A DNA stretch of 64,000 nucleotides. It comes from Inonotus obliquus (lineage: Eukaryota > Basidiomycota > Agaricomycetes > Hymenochaetales > Hymenochaetaceae). Positions 50,701 through 61,876 of the stretch are shown here, piece by piece; position 1 is the first letter of the stretch; the number at the start of each line of letters is the position of its first letter. The position numbers were made by a program, and so were the translations under genes. The notes beneath the pieces are model-generated. The model did no database searches and had not been told where the DNA came from. It saw nothing but the letters and a program-made list of their open reading frames with translations. The stretch is from NCBI GenBank assembly GCA_032164295.1, contig JAJHTX010000007.1, positions 768,501 through 832,500 on the forward strand, given 5' to 3'.

Positions 50701-51615
50701 CACAAAGGCCAACCCGAGGAAGACAGCCATCGTATCTGGCACCTATACGACGCCTTGACGCAAAGTCTATCATTCTCTCTTTGCGAACAATTGCGCTTGA
50801 TCCTTGAACCGACACGAGCGACGCGTCTAATGGGTGATTTTAGGACAGGCAAACGCCTAAACATGAAGAAAATTATACCCTATATCGCGAGCAACTATAC
50901 TAAGGATAAGATTTGGCTTAGGCGCGTTCGTCCCAGTCAACGAGAATACCAAGTTCTCATCGCCCTGGACGATTCCCGTTCTATGGCAGAATCGCATTCT
51001 ATTCATCTTGCATTCCAGACGCTCGCATTGGTGTCAAAGGCGCTCAATAAACTCGAAGTAGGCGATGTTGCAATTGCGAGTTTCGGAGAACGAATGCAGA
51101 TGGTTCATAGTTTCGAGGACGGCCCGTTCACGGACCAAGCGGGGACGAAGGTACTGGAAACGTTCAAGTTCGCGCAGACCGCTACAGACGTCCGCTCATT
51201 ACTCGACTCAAGCGTGGAAGTTCTGACGAAGGCACGGGAACGTCGCACGTCGTCGTCATCATCCGATCTTTGGCAACTCGAGATAATCATTTCCGATGGT
51301 ATTTGTCAGGACCACGAGGAACTTCGCGCAGTTATGCGGAAGGCGGAGGAAGAGCATATCCTTATTGTCTTCATCGTGGTAGATGCGCACCATGATTCAT
51401 CTTCCGTAGATGATGTATCCGGCTCGCAGAACTCAATTGTCAACATGACCCAGGCTCTGTATCGAACAGTCAATGGCCGCTTGGAGTTGCACATGCAACG
51501 CTATCTCGATTCCTTCCCCTTCGAGTTCTTTGTTATTTTGAAGAATGTTGAAACGCTCCCGGATGTACTAGCAGACACACTCAGGCAGTTCTTCGAGAGA
51601 ATTTCAGCATCGTAG
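35721..51615 (+). CDS. MDN1: Midasin (Mdn1/Rea1), giant dynein-like AAA+ ATPase of 60S ribosome assembly
   Basis: It removes assembly factors (Ytm1, Rsa4) from pre-60S particles in the nucleus. My 18-exon model closes in phase to 4,979 residues, the family's usual size. Walker A motifs, with rough residues: AAA1 SAPSSGKLTL (320, degenerate), AAA2 GETGTGKT (681), AAA3 GPTSSGKT (1125), AAA4 GETGSGKT (1412), AAA5 GSPGVGKT (1792), AAA6 GPHSSGKT (2101). Walker B is LLDEINLA in AAA2, VLDELNLA in AAA3, LLDEISLA in AAA4, LLDEMNLA in AAA5, but LKDIDRA in AAA1 and LLDNANLC in AAA6, so the outer modules look ATPase-impaired. A long helical linker follows, then a Glu/Asp-rich region (about 4146-4466). 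The C-terminal MIDAS domain has DDSRS near 4764, the metal-ion adhesion motif that grips UBL domains. Introns are 48-92 bases. The start MEPDALWNIPDPTS is the first in-frame ATG. Confidence 0.97.
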
Positions 51616-51656
51616 ATTGTAATATATATGTTTGTAATCCTACAAAGTGAATAGCC

Positions 51657-52900
51657 TTAATCGTCATCATTCATCGATTTTTCCACTTCGCGTTGCCAGT
51701 TCTTCGTGAAGTCATCCAGTGTCTGACCCGAGCTCATACTTAACATCTCAAACGGCACCATATTGTGTACATTTGCCGGCGAGTTCCGGACAGCAGCTTC
51801 GTGAGAGCCCGAATCAATCGTTTTCAGTACTGGCGTAGATGGAGGCTTTCTGTGAAGGATAGCAAGTTCTTCATACGTAAAGAGTAACGAGTCCGTTCGA
51901 GGTGCATAAGGATTGAAGTCGACGATATGGCCAGACTCAAGATCGCGGGTCAGGATCAAGTCAAAGGTGTCTTTTTCAATATGTCAATACAGCACATAGT
52001 AGAATCGGATTCTTAAAACCCACAATCGTCTGTCGACCATGCGTTTTGAATCTCATTGCTCCAAAGTCCTGTTACTGTGGATAGGATCTTCTCGCGGGTT
52101 TCTTGCTCATTCATGAACGAGTAGTAGTTCTGATCCCGCTGACTTATTCCTGCGTATGAGATGCAACAAAGTACATTTGGTGATTTCTAAGCCATTGAAC
52201 AACAACGAACCCAATAATTTCTTTGAGCGCACAAAACATCGGAACTCGCGACTAGGGTTCACTTGGTACCATTTTCGAAGGACGAGCTCCAGTTGGTAGG
52301 GTGGAGCTTCTGCAGCCCCGTCAGGAACACATGCCTCGAATACCGTTTCCGTCTCCACGTCGTGCAACACAAAGTCGGAAGACTTGAGTAGCATATACAC
52401 TTCCGACGGAGCTGTGCATTTTAGTGGGGAAGAGGACGGAAGAATCCACGAGGCATCCTAGTAGATGAGATAAAGGGATGCTTCAGAGAACAAATAAACA
52501 CCACACGCACCTTGGGTGACGAGAAGTTCAGCTTAGGAAAGACGCCTTCGTACTCCGCTATAGCTTTTCTGATTTTGGCGTCTATTTCGGGAAACGCGAA
52601 ACGTTCTTGTGGTTCGCCATCATCATCACCGTCCGAGTCATCACCATCTTCGCTCGATTTTCCACCCCTTGATCCAGATAGAGAGTAAGATGAAGAAGAT
52701 TAGCATAAACAGTAGACACACACGTTATCACATCCTTCCGGGATGCGCACTCCATCCGAGAGCAGGTATCTCTTAAAATCCTCGCCAAGGGGTCGAATAA
52801 CCGTTGATCTCATGCTAACGTGTTTGAAAAGTGGGTACCAGAACGAGAATTGGTACGAGAGTATATCATTTCGAGTGAGAGAGGGGAAAATGTCTGTCAT
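51657..52900 (-). CDS. CDC123: Cdc123 (D123 family), eIF2 assembly factor
   Basis: ATP-grasp-like protein that helps join the alpha and gamma subunits of translation initiation factor eIF2. The start MTDIFPSLTRNDILSYQFSF matches the family's N-terminal FW-rich opening (SFWYPLFKHVSMRSTVI). Later exons give FPKLNFSSPKDASWILPSSS followed by PLKC, SSDFVLHDV, LVLRKWYQVNPSREFRCFVR, ISQRDQNYYSF and LILTRDLESGHIVDFNPYAP with RTDSLLF, which includes the metal/ATP-binding DFNP core. The gene has five or so exons. The tail after this is disordered and ends WQREVEKSMNDDD. Its stop lies 41 bases from the midasin stop on the opposite strand. Confidence 0.95.
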
Positions 52901-54722
52901 ATGGTTAGACTCGAAAGAGACGCAGGAGATGAGACGAACGAATTTAGTACGGCAAGAGCCGGATCGGCGGATCGACGCTAAACCTTGGTGAGTGTGACCG
53001 TTATCACATCACAGTGACATCACGGCAAAGTGCCGAACATGGAGACAGGAATAAACCAAACGTGACAAATGAAAAGTAGATCCTGATAGGTTGTGGTCAG
53101 ACGCCTTTATTCCCTTTCAAGATGTATCAACATACCACGCATGTACATAGGGACCGAAATCAGCCCAACGCCTAGGCCCTCGAGGCATCGGAGCGCACAA
53201 GGATCAAGCGGCAGTCATCGCTTCCGACTTTGCAGCGAGTCGTCCGATGAACAAGACCAAACTACGCGGAACCTGGGGAATTACGAAATACGTGGATGAG
53301 GTGGTTTAGGCGGACAGTAGTAAAGGAAAGAGAATTCATCAGCATATCGTACAGCATCGTGGCATGGGCACCAAACAAGCGCTTATAATTGAACCTATTG
53401 TAGTTGAGGTCTGCCTACTATTTCAGGATGCCATCAAAGAGCAGAGGCCACTGTGCTGGTCAGCACAACTGGAATGGACATCAGATTCCTGCCGAATGAG
53501 GGGACTGAGAAAGAGCATTCTTTAAATATATTGTGGAAGGAAATTTCCTTACCACGAAGCCCGCTTGTTACGCTCGGTTCGGAATTCAAAAGGTACAGGA
53601 CTCGGGACGAAGATGGCTCAGGATATCACAACCTTCAAACTTGCTCTGCCTTGTGGCGCGATCGCAATGATAATACCGGATGCCTTTTTGCGATCGCCAC
53701 CTCCGCTCGTGCATATACCTTGAACCTATGGACTCCGACGCAAGAAACCTAGCGTCGTGGCAACAGTTAATGCGCAGGATTTCGAAGCAAGAATGCGCAG
53801 CCCAGCATTCTGCATCCTGGCGCTTCTCGAACTCGTAAACTGACTAATGCAACAACTGAATGTCTCGTTCTCGTTCTTGTTGTCGTATATTCACCGAAAG
53901 CAAGTGAACGGAGCTGTTGGAGAGGGAAATTCCTAAAGCTCTCAGAGCACTAGCCCGGTAAGTCTGGATCAGAGTGGTGCGGATAAATTCAAATCACCAC
54001 AGGCAGTTACGTCCGTCAGGGCCTAGACATGAGGTCGTCTTACTGTTCTCCGGGGGACCCGAAGGTAGCTGAAGATACTCGCACACTATCCAAAGGCATT
54101 ATCGTGCAATGTCCTTGATATAATCCTGTTCGCGTATGAAACTTGGCGTTGACATTTGATATACACCTCGAAAGCATACATTTGACCGGGAAGTATTCTC
54201 AATGTCCGCCTTGGGAACATGCCAATAGAAAGGTCGCCGGGGAGTTGTGAGGGTAGGGCGCATTATGTGATGTGGCACTGCACTGCCCACCGCATCTGAT
54301 TAGCTCGTAAGCGCCTTCGACTAAGTCGGCGTCAGTTGATTGATGATAACACGGTCGCATTTCGGCACCGACGGCGACCAACAAGGTGACTTCGATATGT
54401 AAGAGACGATGTCCGGCATTAGTGAAGCATTCATTGACTTGGCCCTGCTTTCCGAAGAGATGATCTCTGTTGATGAGTATTCGCAATGTTTCGTGACCCA
54501 TCGTGGAATGTCAGCGGTGATTCTGTTAGATCCCGAATCAAAGGAGACAGAACGAGACTTTTATTTCACTGCGAATGGCGATACGGAAGTAAGAAACCAA
54601 ATTGATTCCCAGTGTCGATTGTGACAAATGAGTGTGCAGAAACGCTGATGGGTATAAAAATTCCGTATTGTCGCCTATCCCCCGGATCAGTCGCCACCGA
54701 CGCCTGGAACTTCCACAGAGGA
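52901..54722. other. Gene-poor interval, no supported gene
   Basis: About 1.8 kb between the CDC123 promoter and the MOB2-like stop. I read both strands and found only short open frames (for example 53453-53752 plus and 54501-54202 minus) with no domain, no splice-linked partners and no recognisable repeat. It may hold regulatory sequence, a noncoding transcript or an eroded gene. Confidence 0.5.
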
Positions 54723-55837
54723 TCATCCTTCCAGGATGCCCATGTCCTTCCACTTCTCCCACAGATCGCCGATGCCCACTAATCCAGTAGCTGAACTACC
54801 TTTCACGTCCTTCACATCCAGTAGTTCGTATTCCTTTCCGAATGCCAGGAAATGCGCAAATAAGGAGTTGAAGTGCGGTTCCGAACGGAGATGGAGGATA
54901 TGAGTATAATGTGCATGGTAAATATGAGCAAAAACGCGGAGCAGCTGGCGGTAAATGTGCTTTGCAGTAGAGGGGAAATTTTGAGGAAAGTCGCGGCCTT
55001 ACACGATTAGTGTCAGTAATTGGCGGTGACATGAAGAACATTGATGAAAACCTACCTGCTTTAGTAGGGAATACAGAGTCGTCGTCCAACATGTTTTGAA
55101 CCCATGTCATGACATAATCGATGTAGGTTGGAGCGGCAAGCTTCACCTGCTTTCGATTTTGATCGATCCATGTATAATCGAGGCTTTCAATGATGGATTC
55201 ATTCCACTACGGATACAATAATAAGCAATTAGATATACGCACGTTGGACCAGCGGACATCGTCGGACAGGTTTGGGACGCACAGGTCTCGGCAATGACAC
55301 CGTAGAACGAGTTTAGATTAGTATAGAAATCGAAGACTACGGATGAAGAATAAGAACATCAACTATCTGACGGTATCCGGAGAAACGCACTGTTTACTGC
55401 CACCCATTCCATAACATCCACGTACTTCGGCAACATGACAATTGTTTTGAAATTACCCTTCACGAGCGCTGCTTCCACAAAGGGACTACAAAGATACAGA
55501 GGCTTCTGTACGACCGTGCTCGGTGAAGGCGGCAAAGGTGGGGGATTCATGCCATCTGGAGGAAAGGTCGCAGAAGTTGGTGTTGGAGATCGCTTAGGTG
55601 CGCGTGGGGCGCGACTGTCTTTCCGTCTGCCCAAACCATAAAGAACCGTTAGAAACCAACGCTCAGGATGAAATTCTAGTAAAGATGTACCCGAAAGTAT
55701 TGAAGAAAGACATTGATTAGAAAGCACGTCTATCGTAGAACTCTTCTACGGATCTCAACTTGGTTTTGAGGTGTCGTCAAAGCAGGAGGCGAAGGTGATG
55801 GTCGCGTTACAGACGAGATGAAATCCGGATCCGACAT
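54723..55837 (-). CDS. MOB2: MOB family kinase activator, Mob2-like
   Basis: Zinc-binding adaptor that activates NDR/LATS kinases (Cbk1/Orb6) in polarity and cell-separation signalling. The start MSDPDFISSVTRPSPSPPAL is followed by a Pro/Ser-rich leader. The MOB domain begins KPLYLCSPFVEAALVKGNFK with TIVMLPKYVDVMEWVAVN, then FDFYTNLNSFYGVIAETCAS with CPTMSAGP (zinc Cys pair region), and YTWIDQNRKQVKLAAPTYID. It closes with KHIYRQLLRVFAHIYHAHY (zinc His pair) and HFNSLFAHFLAFGKEYELLD. The KPL.LC.PFV..ALVKG.F opening and the IYRQL..V.AHIYH.HY helix favour Mob2 over Mob1. The C-terminal exon encodes a tail ending WEKWKDMGILEG. Exon 1 to exon 2 joining near 55780-55615 is uncertain. Confidence 0.85.
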
Positions 55838-56169
55838 GGTAAGAAAGATTACATAACTCACATCACGGGATTTATCACACAATCGCTATCAAAATCAATC
55901 TAGTTCAGTTTCTTTCTCTTATCCCTCCACCACGACCAACTCAGTTCCTCACTGCTTAAAAAAAGCTTTGTTACGGACGCAACTGGGCTCAGTGCCCTTG
56001 ATTAATTCAATAATCAGTCATATTTGACATTATACAGGGAATAACAATAAGAAATCAAGAAATATTATCTATAACTACTAGGAGATATCCATTGATTGAA
56101 AAAGTACGTGAACCATATGCGATTAAATTACGAGTGATGAATGATTTGAATGGATGGGGAACGAATGGG
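55838..56169. other. Intergenic region, no gene seen
   Basis: About 330 bases between the MOB2-like start and the terpene synthase stop. AT-rich; contains the MOB2-like promoter. Confidence 0.5.
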
Positions 56170-57482
56170 CTATGCCTTGCATTCTAGGGCCTCTATTAGT
56201 GGTACGACCACGTTTTCTCGTCTCAGTGATGCATCCTGACTCGGAGGAACTGCCTTCGGAAGGAGCGCAATGCGACGTGTTCTCTGTACCTCAGCGCTCT
56301 TGGCTCCGAAATAGCGCCCGCTTTCAAAGTGCCAACAAATATTGCCTCGCGCCCAGTTCGCCAGCCCGTCGAGATATTCCTGCACTTGACGGTCAAGTTC
56401 GGCACCCCAAGTGGGCAATCGCTTCAAGCCGTCTAGATATTTCGCCTGCACCTCGGCATGGTATTTTCCGACCCATTCCATGGCGCTGTTTACATTCAGG
56501 TTCAGCTCCCTCATGGCCACTGTCAAGATGTTGTAGCTGTCGTCGCCGGTAGCCTGTTCTTTATTGTATGACGTGATGTCCTGAAGTCGGACAATTCAGT
56601 AACCCGGCGCTGAGATCAGATCAATTTTTTTTTGATGGCAAAGACTCACATTGTCGAGAAGGATTAGTTCCGTGATGTACTCGGATAACTGGACAATTGC
56701 TGGATGGTAGATCACTTCATCCGGCAGTTCTAGGTTGAACTCCAGGACAGCGTAGGATGGGCGAGTGCCGATATTCTCATGTCGGTGCTTTAGGTATGAT
56801 GCTATCGAATGATTCGTGTTATTGTCACGATCTGCCGCTTGCTGAACCAAGGACTCTAGGTATGCCGTAAAACTTTCAAGGAAGTGGCTTTGCGATGTCG
56901 GGCTGGCGATTTGGATTGCTGATTCCCAGTATCTGATGATTTTGTTTTTATTAGTAGTACACCAAGCGCGCAAGAACGCACTTACTGTCGTGTGAGTTCT
57001 CCTAGAATAACCTCACCCTTGGGCCGTGGCTTATGAGGGTTGTGCAGGGCATCAATCACAATATTGACCATTTCACGGACCACTGGCTGCGGCTCGACAT
57101 CGGTGTACTCGTCAATCACGAAGAAGACATTCATTAAATCGCAAGCAGAGCGAAGGTGCTCTATCAAGGCAATGTCAGTAAGATGTCATAAATCTCGGTA
57201 GGTAGAGTTTACCTTTTGAGGCATTTGGGTAAGTAAGGGCCGCAAGGAGCGCTATTTCTAGGTTTCAGCGACTGTCTAGATGAGACATTGGAGAGAGACT
57301 ATATACTGACCAAAATTGCCCTTATCAAAAGCATATTGCGACCGGGCAGAGAATGCCTTGAAAGTATGCAGCCAGGCGGTGGTTTCTGCCTTTGCTTCCT
57401 CGTAATACGGGTTTAGTACTCGTGGCCAAGGCCAGTTCTTCATGGTGTCTGGAATGTAAAGAGTCGTGACTGGGCTTTCCAT
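56170..57482 (-). CDS. Class I sesquiterpene synthase (mushroom type)
   Basis: Ionises and cyclises farnesyl diphosphate to a sesquiterpene. Diagnostic motifs: [10 protein letters not shown] (DExxD metal-binding motif), [12 protein letters not shown] (the NSE/DTE motif, N-D-x-x-S-x-x-x-E), and ESGRYFG near the C-terminus (the RY pair that senses diphosphate). The start [20 protein letters not shown] with [18 protein letters not shown], followed by [20 protein letters not shown], is the standard opening of Agaricomycete enzymes of the protoilludene-synthase-like clade (clade III in the published grouping); the product cannot be read from sequence. Introns are at about 57311-57251, 57211-57161, 56986-56940 and 56660-56590. 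The stop follows [10 protein letters not shown]. No P450, other oxidoreductase or transporter is next to it; neighbours are a MOB2-like gene and a gene-poor stretch. Confidence 0.93.
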
Positions 57483-59465
57483 GGCTGGAGACTTGTTTGC
57501 TGCAGGTATGTTCTGAAGACGGATACCTACATTGCTCTCCTTTAATACCTATCGGATCCAGTGCAGGTAAATTCTTAGGACTCCTCGCGATTGCCCCGGA
57601 CACGGTTTGCAGATTGCTATGCGGTCACACACCGTTTGTTCCGAATGGCTCTCTGTTGCGGTAACCTATGGATGACGTTTCCAACCATTAACATATGATG
57701 CCACAATCAGCCTGACAAATATTCGTTTCAGAGGGTTAGTTGCTGTGCCTCAAGCGGACAAGGGACGTTCGTATCTCAACACGCGTTATCTTGCCATCAG
57801 GCAGACGTTCGTCTCTTTACAGATCAAAGACAATTCGACACCGCGCCATTTGGTCGCGCTCAGTGAGCCTAATAGGCTTTTTAGACAGTGCCTGATCCTC
57901 GCCAAGTCGGAGATCATGTCTAACTTACCTTCCCTGATTCACTGGGGCCGTCTCAGAGGCTTCTCACACCAAGTCTTCGTTATTCCCGTTCATTCGGATC
58001 CCAGCAAGGATGAGTCGGGATCCGTTCTGCATACCTAACGGCACTGGGCCTCTTGAGGCCGTGCTTCTTTCATGTTGCCGTATCATAGCTGAAACTCTAT
58101 TACAAAATACTAAGGTGCTGATCACGGGTTTAAGGGAGTGTTACAGCAAAAATGCATCTCGTTTCATATTCTCTTATCTCCTTACTTGTCCATTAGACAA
58201 ATGAAAATCAGAGCCATTATGGTTGGATCGGGCAGGCAGAAATCTCCGTGTATTTATTATCTGAGAGGGATATTTGAAAAATGCTAAATTTGAGGACTTG
58301 GGTTGTCCAGTCGTAATGGAGAGTGGTTTCACTGATCCGTCATATGCAACTAGTTTGGGCCCGCTACGTCGGAGCCCGTAAGAAACAAGGCGAGTAGGAG
58401 TGCGTTCAAGCAAGCAACTTGCGTGTCAGGAGCATCGTAAAAAATGAGTCACTACTCGAGGGAAGAGAGTAACTGTTTTGAAGTACAACAGCGGTACTGG
58501 GCGGCATTCCAATGGCGTTGCAAGTTTATGATGGTCGCGCTTTTCTGTGGTAGAAGAAACAATTTTTCGATCCCCGGGGGGGAAAAGCACGAAAAATGTA
58601 TCTGCTGACTGAAAGCCCGAGCCATCTCGACCCTCAGCGCGAATTGTGCTGTTTTAGACCGACGAGGAGCGCCTAATTTCTGGGTAAGACATGCGCTCGT
58701 TGTACACGACTGAGGCCTTCAGTGTTCCGTTCACGGAACGAGGGGATAGACGTGTCTACTGCTACTGAGACGTACGGAGTAGTTACGATTCCGATCGGAT
58801 GCTGACGTTATTACCACAACTTTTTCTCCTAGAGATCACTTGCTTGCATATCCACAACTCGTCAAAGACGGGACTATTACTAGCGATCAGAGCGCTTTCC
58901 CAGCTTCGGCGTTTTCCGTCGTGAGAAAGATGAATTCTGTTTTTCCGTCTTCAGCAATTGGTGGTGAGGTATGAAAAATGCTCGTCTCACACGAAGAATT
59001 CCAACACGGGGATCAGGACCGGACTCCCGGTATACAACCTTGTTTCTTGATACAACTTGAAATGCAACACAGCGACTGCCGTGAGTAGGCACAAAGTGAA
59101 ACAGCTTAGCTGCAGTGCAACATGATGCTTCGTTCAGGGAGATGCGACAAAGTCTCCGTTAAGAGTGATGATCGTGTGGATAACTCGTCGGACCATAATA
59201 TTCCGAATAATAAAAACAAGAGAAGCGCTTCTCTGATTCCTATCAAGAGCTATGCTTGCTGTGCCCTGCACTTCCCACGCCGGGCTCCTATCGGGATAGT
59301 GTTAGTAACCTATCAATGTTGTAATTACCTTTCCGCTCGACCTTGAGGAGTAAAAACTAGCATACTCTGACAAAATTTGCTAGCTTCCAGTATGATATAG
59401 TGCAAGGCGCAGCTGTAATAACCTATGTCAGTTTCAGGAAAGTAGATTGCTAAGGGGGTGATCAC
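57483..59465. other. Gene-poor region upstream of the terpene synthase
   Basis: About 2 kb with no supported gene on either strand. Open frames at 57745-58038 (plus) and 59092-58880 (minus) have no domains and no splice partners. The stretch includes a short poly-G run near 58577. It contains the terpene synthase promoter. Confidence 0.5.
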
Positions 59466-59622
59466 CCTTTCCCCTGTCGTAGTCAGTCAAGGAGTCATCG
59501 CACAAGACAAGGTTGGCGCAGCAATTCGCGCTCTACTCGGAGAGGTAAGTTTGTCGTAGGCATTCCTAATTATTCCGTGTTATGTCATTGTTCCAGTCCG
59601 CGGAACAGAATTTCGGTGGCTA
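59466..59622 (+). pseudogene. Possible 3' remnant of a glycosyltransferase-like gene
   Basis: Two small coding pieces join across a well-formed 52-base intron (donor GTAAGT at about 59545, acceptor TTCCAG near 59597). They read SPVVVSQGVIAQDKVGAAIR, then ALLGESAEQNFGG and a stop. The VIS.GV.A.D.V..AIR.LL pattern recalls the C-terminal helix of UDP-glycosyltransferases, but the rest of such a gene is absent upstream, where stops interrupt every frame. It may be a truncated relic or coincidence. Confidence 0.25.
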
Positions 59623-60387
59623 GACACGAGCTAAGAGAGCCCGAGAAAGTCGGCGTTCAGTGTTCGGGTGGTCTTCGTATTCTCCGCATCATACCTGACG
59701 CCGCATCCGCTCGTAGTCTTAACTCCACTCGCCCTAGGGATAGTCACCATTGACACTCCTATTCACCGCTGACTCAGAGTATCCAGTCCGATTACTGACA
59801 CCTGTGAGATGCCCACAAGCGCCACCGAAACGGGTGGCACCGGACTAGACTCCCTAACACCGCTCAGCGCCACAAGTCTTAGCGCCCCAGCAGGGAGCGC
59901 GGGAAAGCCACCACTAAACGTGGGTCGCGCACGGGACTCGCGGGAGTACGAATATTTCATACTATCGGCCGATAACAAGTGGTCAGGATCTTGTTTAATG
60001 GTAGAGAATCGCATCAATTTCGCGGAGTCTCGAGCCGAAAAACGAAAAGGGCGATACAATTCAAGTCTATCAGTATGCACAGGAGATTGCTTCCTAGCAA
60101 AAAAAAAGGAATAATGGAAGCTCCAAATACAAAATACCTTGCTCGTATCTCACGTCTTATTTGTAATTCCAATAGAGAAATAATGATTGTCAGCTCGGTG
60201 CGATAAGATACACGATACAACAAGGTAGTCACCTTACACTGCCAGTTTTCTACTGGCCCAGATTCGGAATTGACCAGGTGGCACAACTTCAACCAGGAGC
60301 ACCAACGCCTGAGCTAGAGATGGCTCCGGGGTGGTAATACTCAGCGGAACAAAGACGCAATCGCGGCAAAGGGACATACGAGTGACA
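59623..60387. other. Intergenic region, no gene seen
   Basis: About 760 bases. Overlapping open frames on both strands at 59763-60114 look low in complexity and lack any family pattern. It also contains the 3' flank of the SAC3-like gene. Confidence 0.45.
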
Positions 60388-61773
60388 TTATTTCCTGAGA
60401 ATCCATCGACCCTGAAAGCCTTCCTTCTTGACTGCGTGTCCTTCATTCTCGCATCGTTCCATCCAATCTTCCGCATCTATACCACCGGAATTACCAACGG
60501 CTTCGAGTAAACAAGACCGTGAAAGCCAGGATGCAGTGTCAGTTTCCGAGCCAAACGTAATCTCGCGATAAGCGGAACGCAGAATTGTCCATGCTGCACC
60601 CCGGACCTTGCGGCGCAGATCGTTGACGGCCGAGTACAGTGCCTTCTGAGCGTGGTGTTGTTGACCGGCATCGGCGGCCTTCTGAGATCCCGCCAGGTAG
60701 TCGCTCGTCTCCATCACCGATCTTAGCCGTCGTTCACATGTGAGATTCTCAATTCTTGTATAATTACGACAGTTGATAGACAATCGTATAGAGCTGACCC
60801 ACTCCAGTGCGGCGCCTTCGTTGCGCATCGGGCCGATCAAGGGTTCCAGAGATTGCATCTGTCGCTGAAATGATACTTGCGATGGGAATGCTTCACTCAG
60901 ATGAAAAACCAGTGAGATGATGGCGAAAACCTCCGCTCTCGATTGCAACGAGTCATCCTTAGTCTGGGAACCAGAAAGTAGCGTCTTGTACAGCTCCGAG
61001 AGATGAGGCAAGGACGAAGAAGCCTGCGCCGAGGAATGGAAAATAATGGCGAGATAAAAAGAAGTTTCGTAAGCTGCGAACACGTCAGTTTCACAGTCAA
61101 TCATGCAACAAACGCAACGAACCATCCAGAGCGAATTCATCTTTGCGTTGAGAAGAGAGGACGCCTTCTCTCAACTTTCCTAAGTGACGTTCATAAGACT
61201 CGCAAGTTGCTAGTAGACGCAACGCGAACTTACGAAGCAAAAGAAGTAGGTTGCCTTCCCTCTCAATTTGCGATGGCGATGGATTATCCGAGCGAGAGGG
61301 AAATTCACTCCAATGAGCACTAATCTGCACATAAGATCAGAGTAACTATCCTGATACTTTCGAATGCGTGTAACGAAGCTTGCCTTCTCCCGTATCATTT
61401 CCCAATATCGCGCCTGGATAGCTTCGTCCTTTAAACTTAGACATACTCATTAAAAAATGGCATTGCACTGTGAATGCGGGAAGATATAACATACTTACCT
61501 GTCGCCTATTCCCTCATCACCTCCACTCCTGCTTATGGACGGCATGAACTCAAGTTTGACTCCTTGTCCTGCAAGGCGCTGTTGCATTTGTTGATTAGAA
61601 ATATTCGGTGCCCCATTCCTTTGTTTGCTGCTTCCTCGACCTTGCCCTCGCCCTCTTCCTCGACCACGCGGTTGAGACAGTCGAGTATTTCCTCGATGTG
61701 GTCTCCCATCTGACCTGCTATCGCAATCAGCACCGGGCAGTCTACATCGGTCTTTGTAGTGTAATGCTTACAT
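60388..61773 (-). CDS. SAC3/GANP/THP3-like domain protein (tentative family)
   Basis: A five-exon model closes exactly to 388 residues. The ATG would be split: AT at 61773-61772, then a 57-base intron, then G at 61714. The N-terminus is MSDGRPHRGNTRLSQPRGRG followed by an RGQGRG run, an RGG-like, RNA-associated stretch. Further exons give LKDEAIQARYWEMIREKASF and LRKFALRLLATCESYERHLG. QRKDEFALDAYETSFYLAII then recalls the YETHARIALE.G segment of THP3/LENG8-type SAC3 proteins. The last part, LYSAVNDLRRKVRGAAWTIL with RSAYREITFG and AEDWMERCENEGHAVKKEGF, resembles the winged-helix end of the SAC3/GANP fold. In the family these proteins work in mRNA export, splicing or genome stability. The exon structure is well supported; the family call is by pattern only. 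It is divergent from the PPCDC gene. Confidence 0.65.
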
Positions 61774-61876
61774 CTGCGCTGATCCTAGATGCACTGTAGA
61801 TGGAGGCTGATAATCAAAAAGCAATGTCCCGTGAGATCGACGCGGGGCGCACTGCACTTCACCTCCCGCCAACGTC

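Noticed and set aside
57745..58038. 97-codon plus-strand frame upstream of the terpene synthase
   Set aside because: No domain, no splice partners, and no similarity to tailoring enzymes that I can see.
59763..60114. Overlapping 100-codon frames on both strands
   Set aside because: Two opposite frames of equal length in simple-composition DNA suggest chance; neither has a family pattern.
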